NCBI GenBank assembly: GCA_963854835.1
Contig: OY978526.1
Coordinates: forward strand, 71,024,418-71,088,417
Length of the DNA stretch: 64,000 bases
Direction of reading: 5' to 3'
Source: Megamerina dolium
Taxonomy: Eukaryota > Arthropoda > Insecta > Diptera > Megamerinidae
Below, one piece after another: positions 45,841-55,038 of this stretch. The notes below the pieces were generated by a model that worked only from the letters and a program-made list of their open reading frames with translations, made no database searches and was not told where the DNA came from. Position 1 is the stretch's first letter. Every line of letters begins with the position of its first letter. A program made the translations under genes and the position numbers.

Positions 45841-46850
45841 TCAGAGCTGCTGGATAAAAAAGGTTGTGTCAGCGGGTTCCGAATATATCATCTTCTTAGC
45901 TGGATCGTGTTCTTCCATTCGCTGGACATGACCTAGCCAGCGCAGCCGCTGGATTTTGATGCGCTTTACTATGTCAATATCGGCATACAACTCGTACAGC
46001 TCATGGTTGTACCTTATTCGGTACTCGCCACCAACACAAATAGGTCGAAGATCTTGCATAGGATTTTTCTCTCGAAAACTTCAAGCATTCGCTCATCCAA
46101 GATGGAAATTGTCCAGGCTTCAGCGCCATATGTTAGGACAGGAATGATGAGAGACTTGTAGAGAGTAGTTTTCGTTCTTCGAGAGAGAGCTCGACTTCTC
46201 AATTGCTTACTTAGCCCAAAGTAGCATCTGTTTGCAAGAGTGATCCTTCGCAATATCTCCAGGCTGACGTCATTACTGCTGTTAATGCTGGTTCCAAGAT
46301 AGAGAAAGTCCCTTACTACTTCAAAAGCGTAGTTGTCAACAGTGACGTGCTGTCCAAGACGCCGGGACTTTTTGTCTGTTGACACTAGTTACTTCGTCTT
46401 GCCCTCGTTCACCGTGAGACCCATCCGACGCGACTCTCTTTCCAACTCTGAGAATGCTGCACTGACTGCTCGCGTGTTCATGCTGATTATGTCAATATCG
46501 TCGGCATACGCTAACAGCATGGCACTTTTGTTGAAGATAGTGCCATTATGTCGTAGATCAACAGCTCGTATTATTTTCTCCATAATAAGATTGAAGAAGT
46601 CGCACGATAACGAATCACCTTGTCTGAAACGCCGTTCGGTATTAAACGGTGCGGAGAGGTCCTTCCCAATTTTCACTGCACAACAGGAGTTATGCAGTGT
46701 CATTCTACAAAGTCGAATGAGCTTTGCAGGAATACCGAACTCAGACATTGTTGCATAGAGGTAATTCCTTATCGTACTGTCGAAAGCGGCTTTATAATCA
46801 ACAAATAAGTGGTGTGTGTCGATCTGTTTTTCTTGGGTCAACATGGGAAA
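45841..46850 (-). pseudogene. LINE endonuclease-RT fragment (RT domain) inside copia relic
   Basis: The minus strand from 46844 gives THHLFVDYKAAFDSTIRNYL (RT block with catalytic D), SAPFNTERRFRQGDSLSCDF and SAMLLAYADDIDIISMNTRA, the Y-A-D-D catalytic motif. A single TAA interrupts NEGKTK and the next block, RRLGQHVTVDNYAFEVVRDF. Then come RITLANRCYFGL and VLTYGAEAWTI, and after a frame change RYNHELYELYADIDIVKRIK and RLRWLGHVQRMEEHDPAKK. Same family as 917-1640 and 62030-64000. The copy is 5'-truncated at 46850 and inserted antisense to the copia gag. Confidence 0.85.
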
Positions 46851-47260
46851 AACTGAATGGAATTTACAATGCCAGAGGTCCGAAAAGAAAGGTTTGTCTT
46901 TTCAAAAAGTTGGTAGGTTTTCAATTTCGACAGAGCGAATGTTTGGGATGCAGATAAACCAATTCTGTTCCATCGTTGAGAGTGAGAAGTCTTTGAAGAG
47001 TGAATGTCACACAATACCAAAGGACTTAATTTTCATTTTGTTGTTATGTTAATTGCCGGAGCAAATGGACAACTTTGTTGTCGTCATTAAAGCTCGTGGC
47101 GAGCTGCCGTTGGTAAACAACATGAAACGAAAGCTGAATGTGTGGACATATAAGCTTACAATGTAAAAACAAGAATAGAAACAGAGAGTAAGAGAGCGGC
47201 GCCATTCTGAGTGTTTGTGGATCACAATTCATCATATTATACAGTGGCGCATCGAGCAAT

Positions 47261-48638
47261 ATGTGCTGCGAAAAGTTTTTCTTCGTGAAATTGAGAGAAT
47301 GTGACGAGGAAGTGATGCTGGCATCGGGTGAAATAGCAAAAGTTCATGTAGCTCTAAAATCAGATTATACTGACCTTATTCTAATAGATGTATTTTACGT
47401 TCCACAAAGGCACTCCAATTTTTTGTCTGTTGCTAAAATTGTTGAGAGTGGCCATCAAGTAGTTTTCCGAAATAAAAGTACTTTTATAATTAACAAGCGA
47501 AATAGACTACTATTTCGAGCATTCCTTCATAACAACATTTACACAGCAACACTCACAATAAGTACGATAAATCATGTGATGCAAATATCAAAATCAACGA
47601 ATAACAAATTAAAACTTTGGCATCAAAGATTTGGGCATTAAAATTGTTATTACATGTTGAAGTTGTTCAATAAAGGGATGGTGAAAAGTTGTAAAAAATT
47701 ACAAAACCCCGAACACTTCAGTTGTCAGATGCGTGCGCTGTGCAAAATAAAAAGGCAAACATTTGCTAGATATAGCGCAATATACCCTAAGAGATCACTG
47801 GAAATTGTCCACACTGATCTGTGTGGTCCAATGAGGGTAAAATCAGAAAGTAGTTGAGGAGTTGAGGAGTGACAATGGACGATAATGCCGTCCATTGGCA
47901 CAAAGCAATGGAATTAGAATTCCAGACGCTTATGCAAAATCAAACCTGGGAGTAACAGGTAATATTATTGGTTGTACATGGATTTACACCACTAAAAAAA
48001 CAGGCCTGACGAGAGTGCAGAGAAATGTGAAGCGCGTCTCGTAGCACAAGGGTTTTCTTAGAGGCAACAAATTGACTTTTTTGAAACCTACTCGCCTGCA
48101 GTTCGACACTTAACCATAAGGTTGATCTTGTGCTTAGCTGTTCAACATTCACTTCTGGTAAATCACGTCGATATTACATCTGGTTATTTAAACGGCGAAC
48201 TTATGGAGGAAGTTTATATGTATGTGTCAGCCAATTTTATTTGAAGACCCTGAAAAATCTAATAGCGTGTGGCGCTTAAAGAAATCTATCTATGGGCTGA
48301 AACAGGCAGGTAGAGGTCGGTCCGAAAAAATCAGCAAGATTTTAACAAATATTGGATTTCAGCGTTACGTATCAGACTGCCGCGTGTTTCATCTAAGAAC
48401 GCGAAACGAAATTAGTATTATAGGTCAGATAGAAAGCGAAGATGAACGAGGAGAAATAGGAATCCATCAAAAGTCGTACTTAAACAAAATGCTTGATGGA
48501 TGGGGAATGATCGAATGTGACACAGCCTCTACTTGGGCTTCTGAAGTTGTCGATCGAAAATCTTATAGCGGTTTTTTGATACACTTTGGTGGGGGTCCAG
48601 TTCAATGGGAAGCAAAAAGACAAGACAACAAAAATTGA
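47261..48638 (+). pseudogene. Copia-type pol remnants (pre-integrase, integrase, RT)
   Basis: 47261-47640: DVFYVPQRHSNFLSVAKIVE and LKLWHQRFGH, the gag-pre-integrase block ending in the H of the integrase zinc finger. About 47800: LEIVHTDLCGPM, the first integrase D. About 47880-48200: VHWHKAMELEFQTLMQNQTW, ARLVAQGFS, VRHLTIRLILCLAVQ and HVDITSGYLNGELMEEVY (first RT D region), each in a different frame. 48240-48330: VWRLKKSIYGLKQAG. 48540-48638: RKSYSGFLIHFGGGPVQWEA, the RNase H lead-in. Stops and frameshifts separate every block, and the Y-V-D-D motif is missing. Confidence 0.8.
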
Positions 48639-49530
48639 GTAAATATATTTTTGATTAATCAAATATTTAGATTAAACGATTAATCACAATGTAAATTCCA
48701 TATTTATTTCGTCTTTTTGTAATCGTTATAGATACCGCTTACATTAACCGATGTTGTTAATATCTTACCGGAATACCACATCATTATTATTGCATATTCA
48801 CCAGTATCAACTGGAAATTTACTTAAAATATCCATTTCGTTAATTTCCCAAGAATCCACAAATAATTCATTACCAGCCTTAAAGAAAAATTTCCCAAATT
48901 TAACTGAATACAATCATATGTAAATCAAAGTGGTTTAGATTTATATGAAGAAAATTAAAGTTGCTCCGATAATCAAATTTATGGTTTCAAATTCACATTT
49001 GATTAAATCGCTCTAAATTCCACCAAATTATCATCGCATTTATTTAGAGAAAAAACTTCAAAATCGTGGCAACTTTATTTTTTTGTATCACTCTGATGTA
49101 CACTGTGCGAAAACAATAATGATCATACCTTATAAGGGCATGTATGATTGATGTTTGTATAATTTTTTATATAATTATACAAGAGAGACGGTACCAAATA
49201 CTTTTTGGGTTGTCGAAAATAGGCACACACACATCTTGTTTCATATCGTATAGGAAAGGATGCCAACCGTTAGCTCTTTTCATAATCTTAAAATGAATCT
49301 ATATTGATAAAAGAGTAATAGTTTTAATAAGTAAATGCGATATATTCTCGTATACTTACGACACAATTGGTCACATCTTGTTTAAGCACAACGCGTATAT
49401 TTATAAGGGCTCTAAGCCTGTTTAAAGGCTTTATATGACATTCTTTAAACTCAAGCATATCTTTGTTGTATCCCTTACATTTTATATTGGCAAATCGTAT
49501 TAAAGTGTTTATCTGAAAATATAGTATATA

Positions 49531-51150
49531 CAGTCAGGGACTAAAGTTTAAATACACCCCACAAATCTTAATTTTAACTCGTATAAAGCATTGCTGCGAA
49601 AATCTAAGTAAGCAGTTTTTTTGCAGTCTATCAGTAAGCAAACACAATAACAAAAAATTTGTATTTGTCACATAGATAACTGTAAATTCATCAAAAACTC
49701 AAAAAATACGCTGGACAAAAGTTTAAATACAATACAAGAAAACACATGTTTTTGCAATTTCTTTGGAAAAGTACCGTTATATTTTTTTTGCTTTCTTCAC
49801 TTACGCATATTTATTCAGTATTATTAGTGATTTCATCGTTGTCGGTAGACTTGAAAGCAAAATAATGGGCAAAGGAAAACAAATAGAGTCTGGTGTTAAA
49901 GATTTAATAATTAAACACTTTAAAGAAAGCAAATCCTACCGTGATATAGGAAAAATTTTGAATTTGTCCGGTGCAAGTGTGCAAAACGTAATAAGAAAAT
50001 ATAAAACTTACAAAACAGTGGAAAATAGGCCCAAAACTGGTCGACCAAAAAAACTTTCTCGCCGAGATGTAAACCTTATCCTAAGAGAAGTGGACAAAAA
50101 TCCAAAAATAAGTGCGCCAAAGTTAGCCGGTAGTATTGCTGCGGTGTCAGGCAAACATGTTCACCCAAAAACCGTACAAAGAGCTTTACGGTATAACGGC
50201 TATCGAAGCAGAGTTCCACGTAAAAAACCGCTTATTTCTGAAAAAAATAGACAACTTCGTCTGGATTTTGCAAACAAGTACAAGGATATGGATGAGGACT
50301 TTTGGCGAAGAGTCTTATTCACAGATAAATCTAAATTTAATATTTTTGGCAGCGATGGTCGCGCAAAAATTTGGCGCAAGCCCGGCACAGCACTTCAAAC
50401 CAAAAATTTAATACCAACCGTTAAACATGGGGGCGTTAGTGTGATGGTTTGGGGAGCAATTGCAACAGCTGGCGTGGGAGACTTGGCTTTTATCGATGGA
50501 ATAATGGACAAACACGTGTATAAAAGTATATTGGAACAAAATTTGCAGCCTTCTGTGGATAGCTTGGGTCTGGGAAGAAGTTGGATATTTCAACAAGACT
50601 ACGACCCTAAGCATACCGCGCATTTGGTGAAGGACTGGTTGCTGTATTATGCTCCACGTCAGCTCTGTAGTCCTCCCCAATCACCGGACTTAAACCCAAT
50701 TGAACACGCTTGGGAATTATTGGACCGAAAAATCAATCGCGCAGCTTTAACGAACAAAGAATCCCTTAAAGAGGCTCTGAAAAAGGCCTGGTCGGAAATC
50801 AGCACATCGGAAACAGAAAATTTGGTTCTGTCTATGCCACGTCGTCTGCAGGCTGTCATTGAAGCTCAAGGCGGACCTACCAAATATTAATTTAAGTTTA
50901 ACGTTTTTTAATTAAGCTAAAATCAGCTAAAGAAAGAAAATTTTGTATTGTATTTAAACTTTTGTCCCATGTATTTTTTTAGTTTTTTATGAATTTTAAG
51001 TTATCTATGAAAAAAAGTGAATTGTTTTGGTTTTCGATATTGGTCATTATTCAACTAAAAATAAACTGCATACTTACATTTGTGTTAAAATGCTTTATTT
51101 TTATTTAAAGCGATGTTTTATGGGTGTATTTAAACTTTAGTCCCTGACTG
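49531..51150 (+). mobile_element. Intact Tc1-like transposon with IR/DR ends (1620 bp)
   Basis: The tips CAGTCAGGGACTAAAGTTTA (49531) and its inverse ending at 51150 match perfectly over 29 bp. TA is duplicated at both sides (49529-49530, 51151-51152). An inner copy of the core, GGACAAAAGTTTAAATACAA (from 49713), and its inverse (TATTTAAACTTTTGTCCC, about 50950-50967) lie about 180-200 bp inside each tip: again the IR/DR layout. It lies in intron 1 of DUF1091 copy B, antisense to the gene. The perfect tips and open ORF suggest a recent insertion. Confidence 0.93.
49865..50890 (+). CDS. Tc1-like transposase, apparently intact (341 aa)
   Basis: I place the start at ATG 49865 (MGKGKQIESGVKDLIIKHFK) rather than the upstream in-frame ATG at 49763: the family start sits just before the HTH, and the extra 34 residues are low-complexity. 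HTH: SYRDIGKILNLSGASVQNVI, then the basic hook KTGRPKKLSRRD. Core: D in VLFTDKSKFNIF (usually T-D-E-S), D in WIFQQDYDPKHTA (usually Q-D-N-D), E in NPIEHAWELL, with 34 residues between the last two. GGVSVMVWGA is present. The three acidic residues are kept. The K and Y substitutions next to them are unusual. Only about half the residues appear shared with the 25103 transposase, so it is another family. Confidence 0.92.
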   Translation: MGKGKQIESGVKDLIIKHFKESKSYRDIGKILNLSGASVQNVIRKYKTYKTVENRPKTGRPKKLSRRDVNLILREVDKNPKISAPKLAGSIAAVSGKHVHPKTVQRALRYNGYRSRVPRKKPLISEKNRQLRLDFANKYKDMDEDFWRRVLFTDKSKFNIFGSDGRAKIWRKPGTALQTKNLIPTVKHGGVSVMVWGAIATAGVGDLAFIDGIMDKHVYKSILEQNLQPSVDSLGLGRSWIFQQDYDPKHTAHLVKDWLLYYAPRQLCSPPQSPDLNPIEHAWELLDRKINRAALTNKESLKEALKKAWSEISTSETENLVLSMPRRLQAVIEAQGGPTKY

Positions 51151-51279
51151 TATAAACGTTAATATTAATTAAATGAAAAATGATTTGCTCATAAATTTCT
51201 AATTACTTACTTTATGAATATTTTGTAGAAAAAATACTACAGAAAATAATGACAGCAGCATAATTCTATTTGCCATCAT

Positions 51280-52225
51280 ATTTGCTAATATTCTGTTTAA
51301 TATATATAACGTAATGCAGATATATATATATATATATATTTCCATATATTATATTTATGATTTTGTAAATTATATATATATAACATATAAATGGGGTGTT
51401 TGTTTTTAAAAATAGATCTTTCGATAAAAATAATCTGTCAAAGTAGATGTCAGCTGTCAAAGTTAAATAGTCATTTACAGTATTCATTACAGTTTTACCA
51501 TTTTATCATGGAAAGACTGACATTTAAACAATGTTTTTAAATTATTATTATTTATTTAAAAAATTAATTTTAAATTTTGCTTGAAGCATGTAAAAACTGA
51601 TTTCAGCGGGATGCGCTGAGCACCTGCATGGACCTGCAGGGTTGATAGGCGCCCCGTAGTATTAGAACATCGGAGTCTAACCTCTAGGTTCCAACGGTAC
51701 CAATGGGACACGCATCTCTAACTAAAACTTCTGATATAATGGGTCAGCACATGGTTGCTATGCAACTCCTCATCGAGTAATGCATACTCGTTCAGCATGC
51801 ATTACTCTACTCTACTCACCAGGAAAACTCCCCAAAGCTACTTTCCCAACGATCAGGTTGAAGCGAACTCCAAACTAATCCCCGCGCTACCAATTTTAAA
51901 GTCTTCGATTAGACTTCGTAGCCAAAGTTACTACTAGTTTCAGCTACATTTAGCTCCGCACTGGTGACCGGGAAGACTATATGTATTGTATGGATATCGG
52001 TTTATTGAAAAAAAGTAGATTCAAGACATTATTTCTCGACTTATTTAGATCTAAAAGATCGGATAATTTAACACCGCTGACAACAAATAAGAGAAATTTC
52101 TTGAATAAAATTAGTAAATTTATATTTCTGAAGTCTTAGAAAAAATACCCTCTATTAATTAAATGATATCACGGTAAATTTAATTTTCAATAATACCAGC
52201 GATTAGCGTTATGCTATATGATATA
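51280..52225. other. 5' flank of DUF1091 copy B with an unclassified relic
   Basis: AT repeats at about 51321-51341 lie just upstream of copy B. From about 51600 to 51980 the DNA becomes GC-richer and ends with GCACTGGTGACCGGGAAGAC; it looks like decayed transposon DNA (possibly a LINE gag) but no motif is readable. Confidence 0.4.
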
Positions 52226-52229
52226 ATAT

Positions 52230-52670
52230 TGTAACGAGAATCGATAGTTGATTACTCATCACTATTGTGACTGACTCTATTGGCAGCATCGAAACGAATG
52301 TCACAAAAAGAAATAAGCGATAACCAGAACAAGCCAACGAGAAAGGAAGAGAAGAATCTCGATAAAGGAAGATTTTGGGGTGTTGCCAACAGAGTATAAA
52401 TAGAGCCAGTGTTGAGAATTGACAATCAATCTACTTCCGAACGTGATTGCGAAAACATTGATACAGAGGCAAAAGTTGCAAGTACATTTAAGTGTTATAG
52501 TAAATAGTTGATTGTAAACAGTGTTGATTGTAAATAGAGATTATTAAATAAATTGTTGCTGTATATATGTAGTTGTACAAAATAAGTGTTGCAGTTATCA
52601 TTAACAGAATCCAGTGATCGAACAAGGTAATTCAAATAGAATTAAACGTTCACAGAATAAAAACGTAACA
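52230..52670 (+). repeat. 5' LTR of the gypsy-type element
   Basis: 441 bp, TG...CA ends. A TATA box (GTATAAATAG, about 52394-52403) and a polyadenylation signal AATAAA (about 52547-52552) give the expected U3-R-U5 order. Confidence 0.93.
52395..52402 (+). promoter_or_regulatory. LTR TATA box
   Basis: TATAAATA within the LTR, about 150 bp before the polyadenylation signal; the same box occurs in the 3' LTR at 57904. Confidence 0.6.
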
Positions 52671-52672
52671 AT

Positions 52673-52692
52673 TGGTGTCAGAAGTGGGATTC
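52673..52692 (+). other. Primer-binding site, complementary to tRNA-Leu 3' end
   Basis: TGGTGTCAGAAGTGGGATTC begins two bases after the LTR. Its complement ends ...CCCACTTCTGACACCA, the 3' end plus CCA that I recall for fly tRNA-Leu genes; leucine priming is known for mdg3/micropia-type elements. Confidence 0.75.
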
Positions 52693-52699
52693 TGTAAAG

Positions 52700-54148
52700 A
52701 TGGTGAAAATTGACCAACTAAAAGTGGACCAGCTTAAAAAGCTGTTGGTAGAGATGAACCTATCGTCATCAGGTGCAAAGGCGGAACTGCTGGTGAGGCT
52801 GAGGAAAGCCATGGAGGCTAAGGGAATTAATGTAGAAGAACATGAGTTCTTTGAGGAAAACGATATACATGCAGTTGTGCACGCCGAGGAAGAGAGCAAG
52901 GTAGATTCGAGTGGTCAACTCATGGAATTTATGAAATCCATGATGCAACAGCAGCAGCAGCAACTGCAAGGAATTAATGCGAAGTTACAAGAACATTCGG
53001 CTGAATTGCGTACGGAAATTCAAGGAAATGCGTCTCGAATTGACTCCAAGTTTCAAGAACATTCGGTACGGCAAGAAAACGCTATGGGAGAATTCCAGAA
53101 AACAATTGACTACAAGCTTCAAGAACATTCGGCTGAATTGCGTATGGAAATTCAAGAAGGTTCGGCTCGACAAGAACACGTCATCGAAAATCTACAAAAA
53201 GGAATTGAGATTAGATTTCAAGAAATTTCCGGAACCATTAATGAAAAAGTCATGGATCTCAAGGAACATGTAGATGACTTGGAAGATAAGTTCGAGAAAT
53301 TACAGCACGATCTCAACCAACTAAAAATAAATGGACCAGCCACATCAGTGATTAGAGATTCAAGTACAATCAAATTAAAGCCACCAACATTTGACGGAAG
53401 CACGCCATTCAATATCTTCAAGCTTCAATTCGAGACAACAGCTTCGAAGAATCAATGGGATGATAGCGACAAGACTGCTGCTTTAATAGTCGCATTAAAA
53501 GGTAATGCTTCCGAGGTGTTACAGATGGTTCCAGAGAAAGATCGTGGTAGCTACCAGTCACTGATGGACACCCTCCAGCGGAAATATGGAAATGAATACA
53601 AGAGTCAATTACATCGTGTGGAATTGAGATCGCGAGTGCAACGGAGTAATGAGAGCCTTCAGGAATTCGCTTCCGATATTGAGCGCTTATGTCATCTAGC
53701 GTTCTCCGGTAATTCGGAAGAGTTCGTCGAAAAAATCAAAATAGAGGCTTTCATAGATGGCATACGTGATGGAGAGACAAAGCGTGCCCTAGTCATGTCA
53801 CCAAGAAATACTTATGCCGAAACAGTCAGTAGTGCATTGACGTTTGAAGCCGCCAGTTTGATGTGTCGACCAATGCCACGTGTACGCCAACTAGAAACAG
53901 AAACAGCAGATCTGGTTGAAGCAGTGTGTCAGGCATTCAAATCTGTAGTGCAGCCTGAAGGAAGAACAACAGGTCGACGCGAAATCAAATTTACTGGTAA
54001 GTGCTTTATTTGCGACAAACCAGGACACATGGCGCGTGACTGCCGTCTACGACGAAAGCGATCAAGATCGAATTCTCCAGGAAGACAAAAGAAGGAGAAT
54101 AAGGTGGATAGCGATCGCTCCACTAACACAAATCCATCGTTAAACTAA
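52700..54148 (+). CDS. Gypsy-type gag polyprotein with N-terminal SAP domain
   Basis: 482 aa from ATG 52700, 30 nt after the LTR. Residues about 1-45 (LKVDQLKKLLVEMNLSSSGA then KAELLVRLRKA) form a SAP-type helix-extended loop-helix, a DNA/chromatin-binding motif. A glutamine run (about residues 79-85) follows, then an alpha-helical region with an internal repeat: KLQEHSAELR occurs twice, 44 residues apart. The capsid-like part starts around residue 225 (KLKPPTFDGSTPFNIFKLQF) and includes RDGETKRALVMS. The zinc knuckle CFICDKPGHMARDC is at about 435-448, followed by a basic R/K/S tail. A chromatin-tethering role for the SAP part is inference. Confidence 0.93.
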   Translation: MVKIDQLKVDQLKKLLVEMNLSSSGAKAELLVRLRKAMEAKGINVEEHEFFEENDIHAVVHAEEESKVDSSGQLMEFMKSMMQQQQQQLQGINAKLQEHSAELRTEIQGNASRIDSKFQEHSVRQENAMGEFQKTIDYKLQEHSAELRMEIQEGSARQEHVIENLQKGIEIRFQEISGTINEKVMDLKEHVDDLEDKFEKLQHDLNQLKINGPATSVIRDSSTIKLKPPTFDGSTPFNIFKLQFETTASKNQWDDSDKTAALIVALKGNASEVLQMVPEKDRGSYQSLMDTLQRKYGNEYKSQLHRVELRSRVQRSNESLQEFASDIERLCHLAFSGNSEEFVEKIKIEAFIDGIRDGETKRALVMSPRNTYAETVSSALTFEAASLMCRPMPRVRQLETETADLVEAVCQAFKSVVQPEGRTTGRREIKFTGKCFICDKPGHMARDCRLRRKRSRSNSPGRQKKENKVDSDRSTNTNPSLN

Positions 54149-55038
54149 ATCGAGTCAGTTCAGCGGGGCGTGAACTGACTCCAACAGTGGGTTGCCCCAT
54201 CATTCACATTTCACAACTACAGCGTGTGCCAAGCAGCTTGACTATTGATGGAAAATTGGACAATATGGAATTCATGTTAACCCTGGACACTGGTGCATCA
54301 CATTCTATAATCAAGAGCGATTTGGTAAAGAGGTTTGAGCCTTTAATGGGAATAAAATTGCGTACAGCAACGGGTGAGGATCCACAAATTCTGGGCAAGA
54401 TAAAGAAACGAGTATCTATTGGAAATTGCACATGGGAACATGAATTCATTGTGGCCGACATCATCGATGACGTAATAATTGGTGTTGATTTTATGATTGA
54501 CAACGGATTTACGTTAGATTTAAATCAACGGATACTACGTTATGCAAATGTCGAACTACCATTGAACATCGGTTACAAGCGTAGTGGGAACATCAAACGA
54601 GTACTGGCATGTCAACGCCAAGAGGTTCCAGCAAAATCAGAAGCGGTGATATGGGCACAGATGAATGTGGATGATGGGACAGGCAAGTTGTGGCTGGTGG
54701 AAGCAGATAAAGAAATAACGAATAAAAACATCATACTTGGTAGGACGTTAGTAGAACCTAAAGAAAATGGAATAGTACCGGTGCGAATTTTAAATCCAAC
54801 TAATACATCTACAGTTGTAAAGAAAGGAATGGTGATTGGTCATTGCCAGGAAGTTACTGCCGTAGTAGACTGCGAAAAGGGTTCGTCGATAAAAAGTGGA
54901 AGATCAGGAACTGGCAAGGCGGAAATAAAAGCACAGATGGAGGAATGGGCAGGTACAAGTATTGGAGAAGTACAGTTCAATATTTTCTTCAAATGGAAAA
55001 ACTGGAGGACGAACAACCATCGTGAAGCATCACATTGA
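54127..55038 (+). CDS. Gypsy-type protease ORF
   Basis: The frame is open from 54127 (just after a TAA) to the TGA at 55036-55038 and has no early ATG (GTG at 54187). It overlaps the end of gag by 22 nt in the -1 frame, so synthesis by -1 frameshifting is likely. No classic slippery heptamer is seen (GTTAAAC comes closest). The aspartic protease active site is LTLDTGASHSIIKSDLV near 54283, with the second half at VIIGVDFMIDNGFTL. It is retroviral-type and active as a dimer. The C-terminal part links to RT, but continuation to RT requires another frame change. Confidence 0.85.
   Translation, partial: HKSIVKLNRVSSAGRELTPTVGCPIIHISQLQRVPSSLTIDGKLDNMEFMLTLDTGASHSIIKSDLVKRFEPLMGIKLRTATGEDPQILGKIKKRVSIGNCTWEHEFIVADIIDDVIIGVDFMIDNGFTLDLNQRILRYANVELPLNIGYKRSGNIKRVLACQRQEVPAKSEAVIWAQMNVDDGTGKLWLVEADKEITNKNIILGRTLVEPKENGIVPVRILNPTNTSTVVKKGMVIGHCQEVTAVVDCEKGSSIKSGRSGTGKAEIKAQMEEWAGTSIGEVQFNIFFKWKNWRTNNHREASH

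Larger units (their letters stand above)
45540..48638 (+). mobile_element. Copia-type LTR retrotransposon relic with a LINE inserted
   Basis: A primer-binding-like word GGTTATGGGCCCGGTC (45582-45597) follows an LTR-like end TCTAACA. Copia elements prime from the initiator methionine tRNA with a nearly identical word. Then come a gag start (about 45648), a minus-strand LINE insertion (about 45841-46850), the rest of gag, a gag-pre-integrase block (47261-47640), an integrase scrap (47760-47850: LEIVHTDLCGPM) and RT scraps (47880-48638). The element is broken by stops throughout and no 3' LTR is found: DUF1091 flank begins right after 48638. Confidence 0.75.
48704..51279 (-). pseudogene. DUF1091 family gene, copy B (frameshifted; Tc1-like element in intron 1)
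   Basis: Minus-strand coding blocks: 51211-51279, 49360-49512, 49129-49298 and 48704-48877. Exon 1 is a clear signal peptide, MMANRIMLLSLFSVVFFLQ. Exon 2 has IRFANIKCKGYNK and EFKECHIKPLNR; exon 3 IHFKIMKRANGWHPFLYDM; exon 4 FVDSWEINEMDILSKFPVDT. All splice sites look canonical. Exon 3 is 170 nt where both paralogues have 168. The extra 2 bp lie in a CA run at 49224-49233 (five CA; four would keep frame), after which the frame stops within about 20 codons. The downstream C-P-Y-K motif is intact in the other frame. Intron 1 carries a complete Tc1-like element (49531-51150). Confidence 0.85.

Noticed and set aside
49763..49864. Longer start for the Tc1-like transposase
   Set aside because: The extra 34 residues are hydrophobic and low-complexity, and the family start aligns with the ATG at 49865.
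51600..51980. GC-richer patch considered as a LINE gag
   Set aside because: No readable protein motif survives; left as an unclassified relic.
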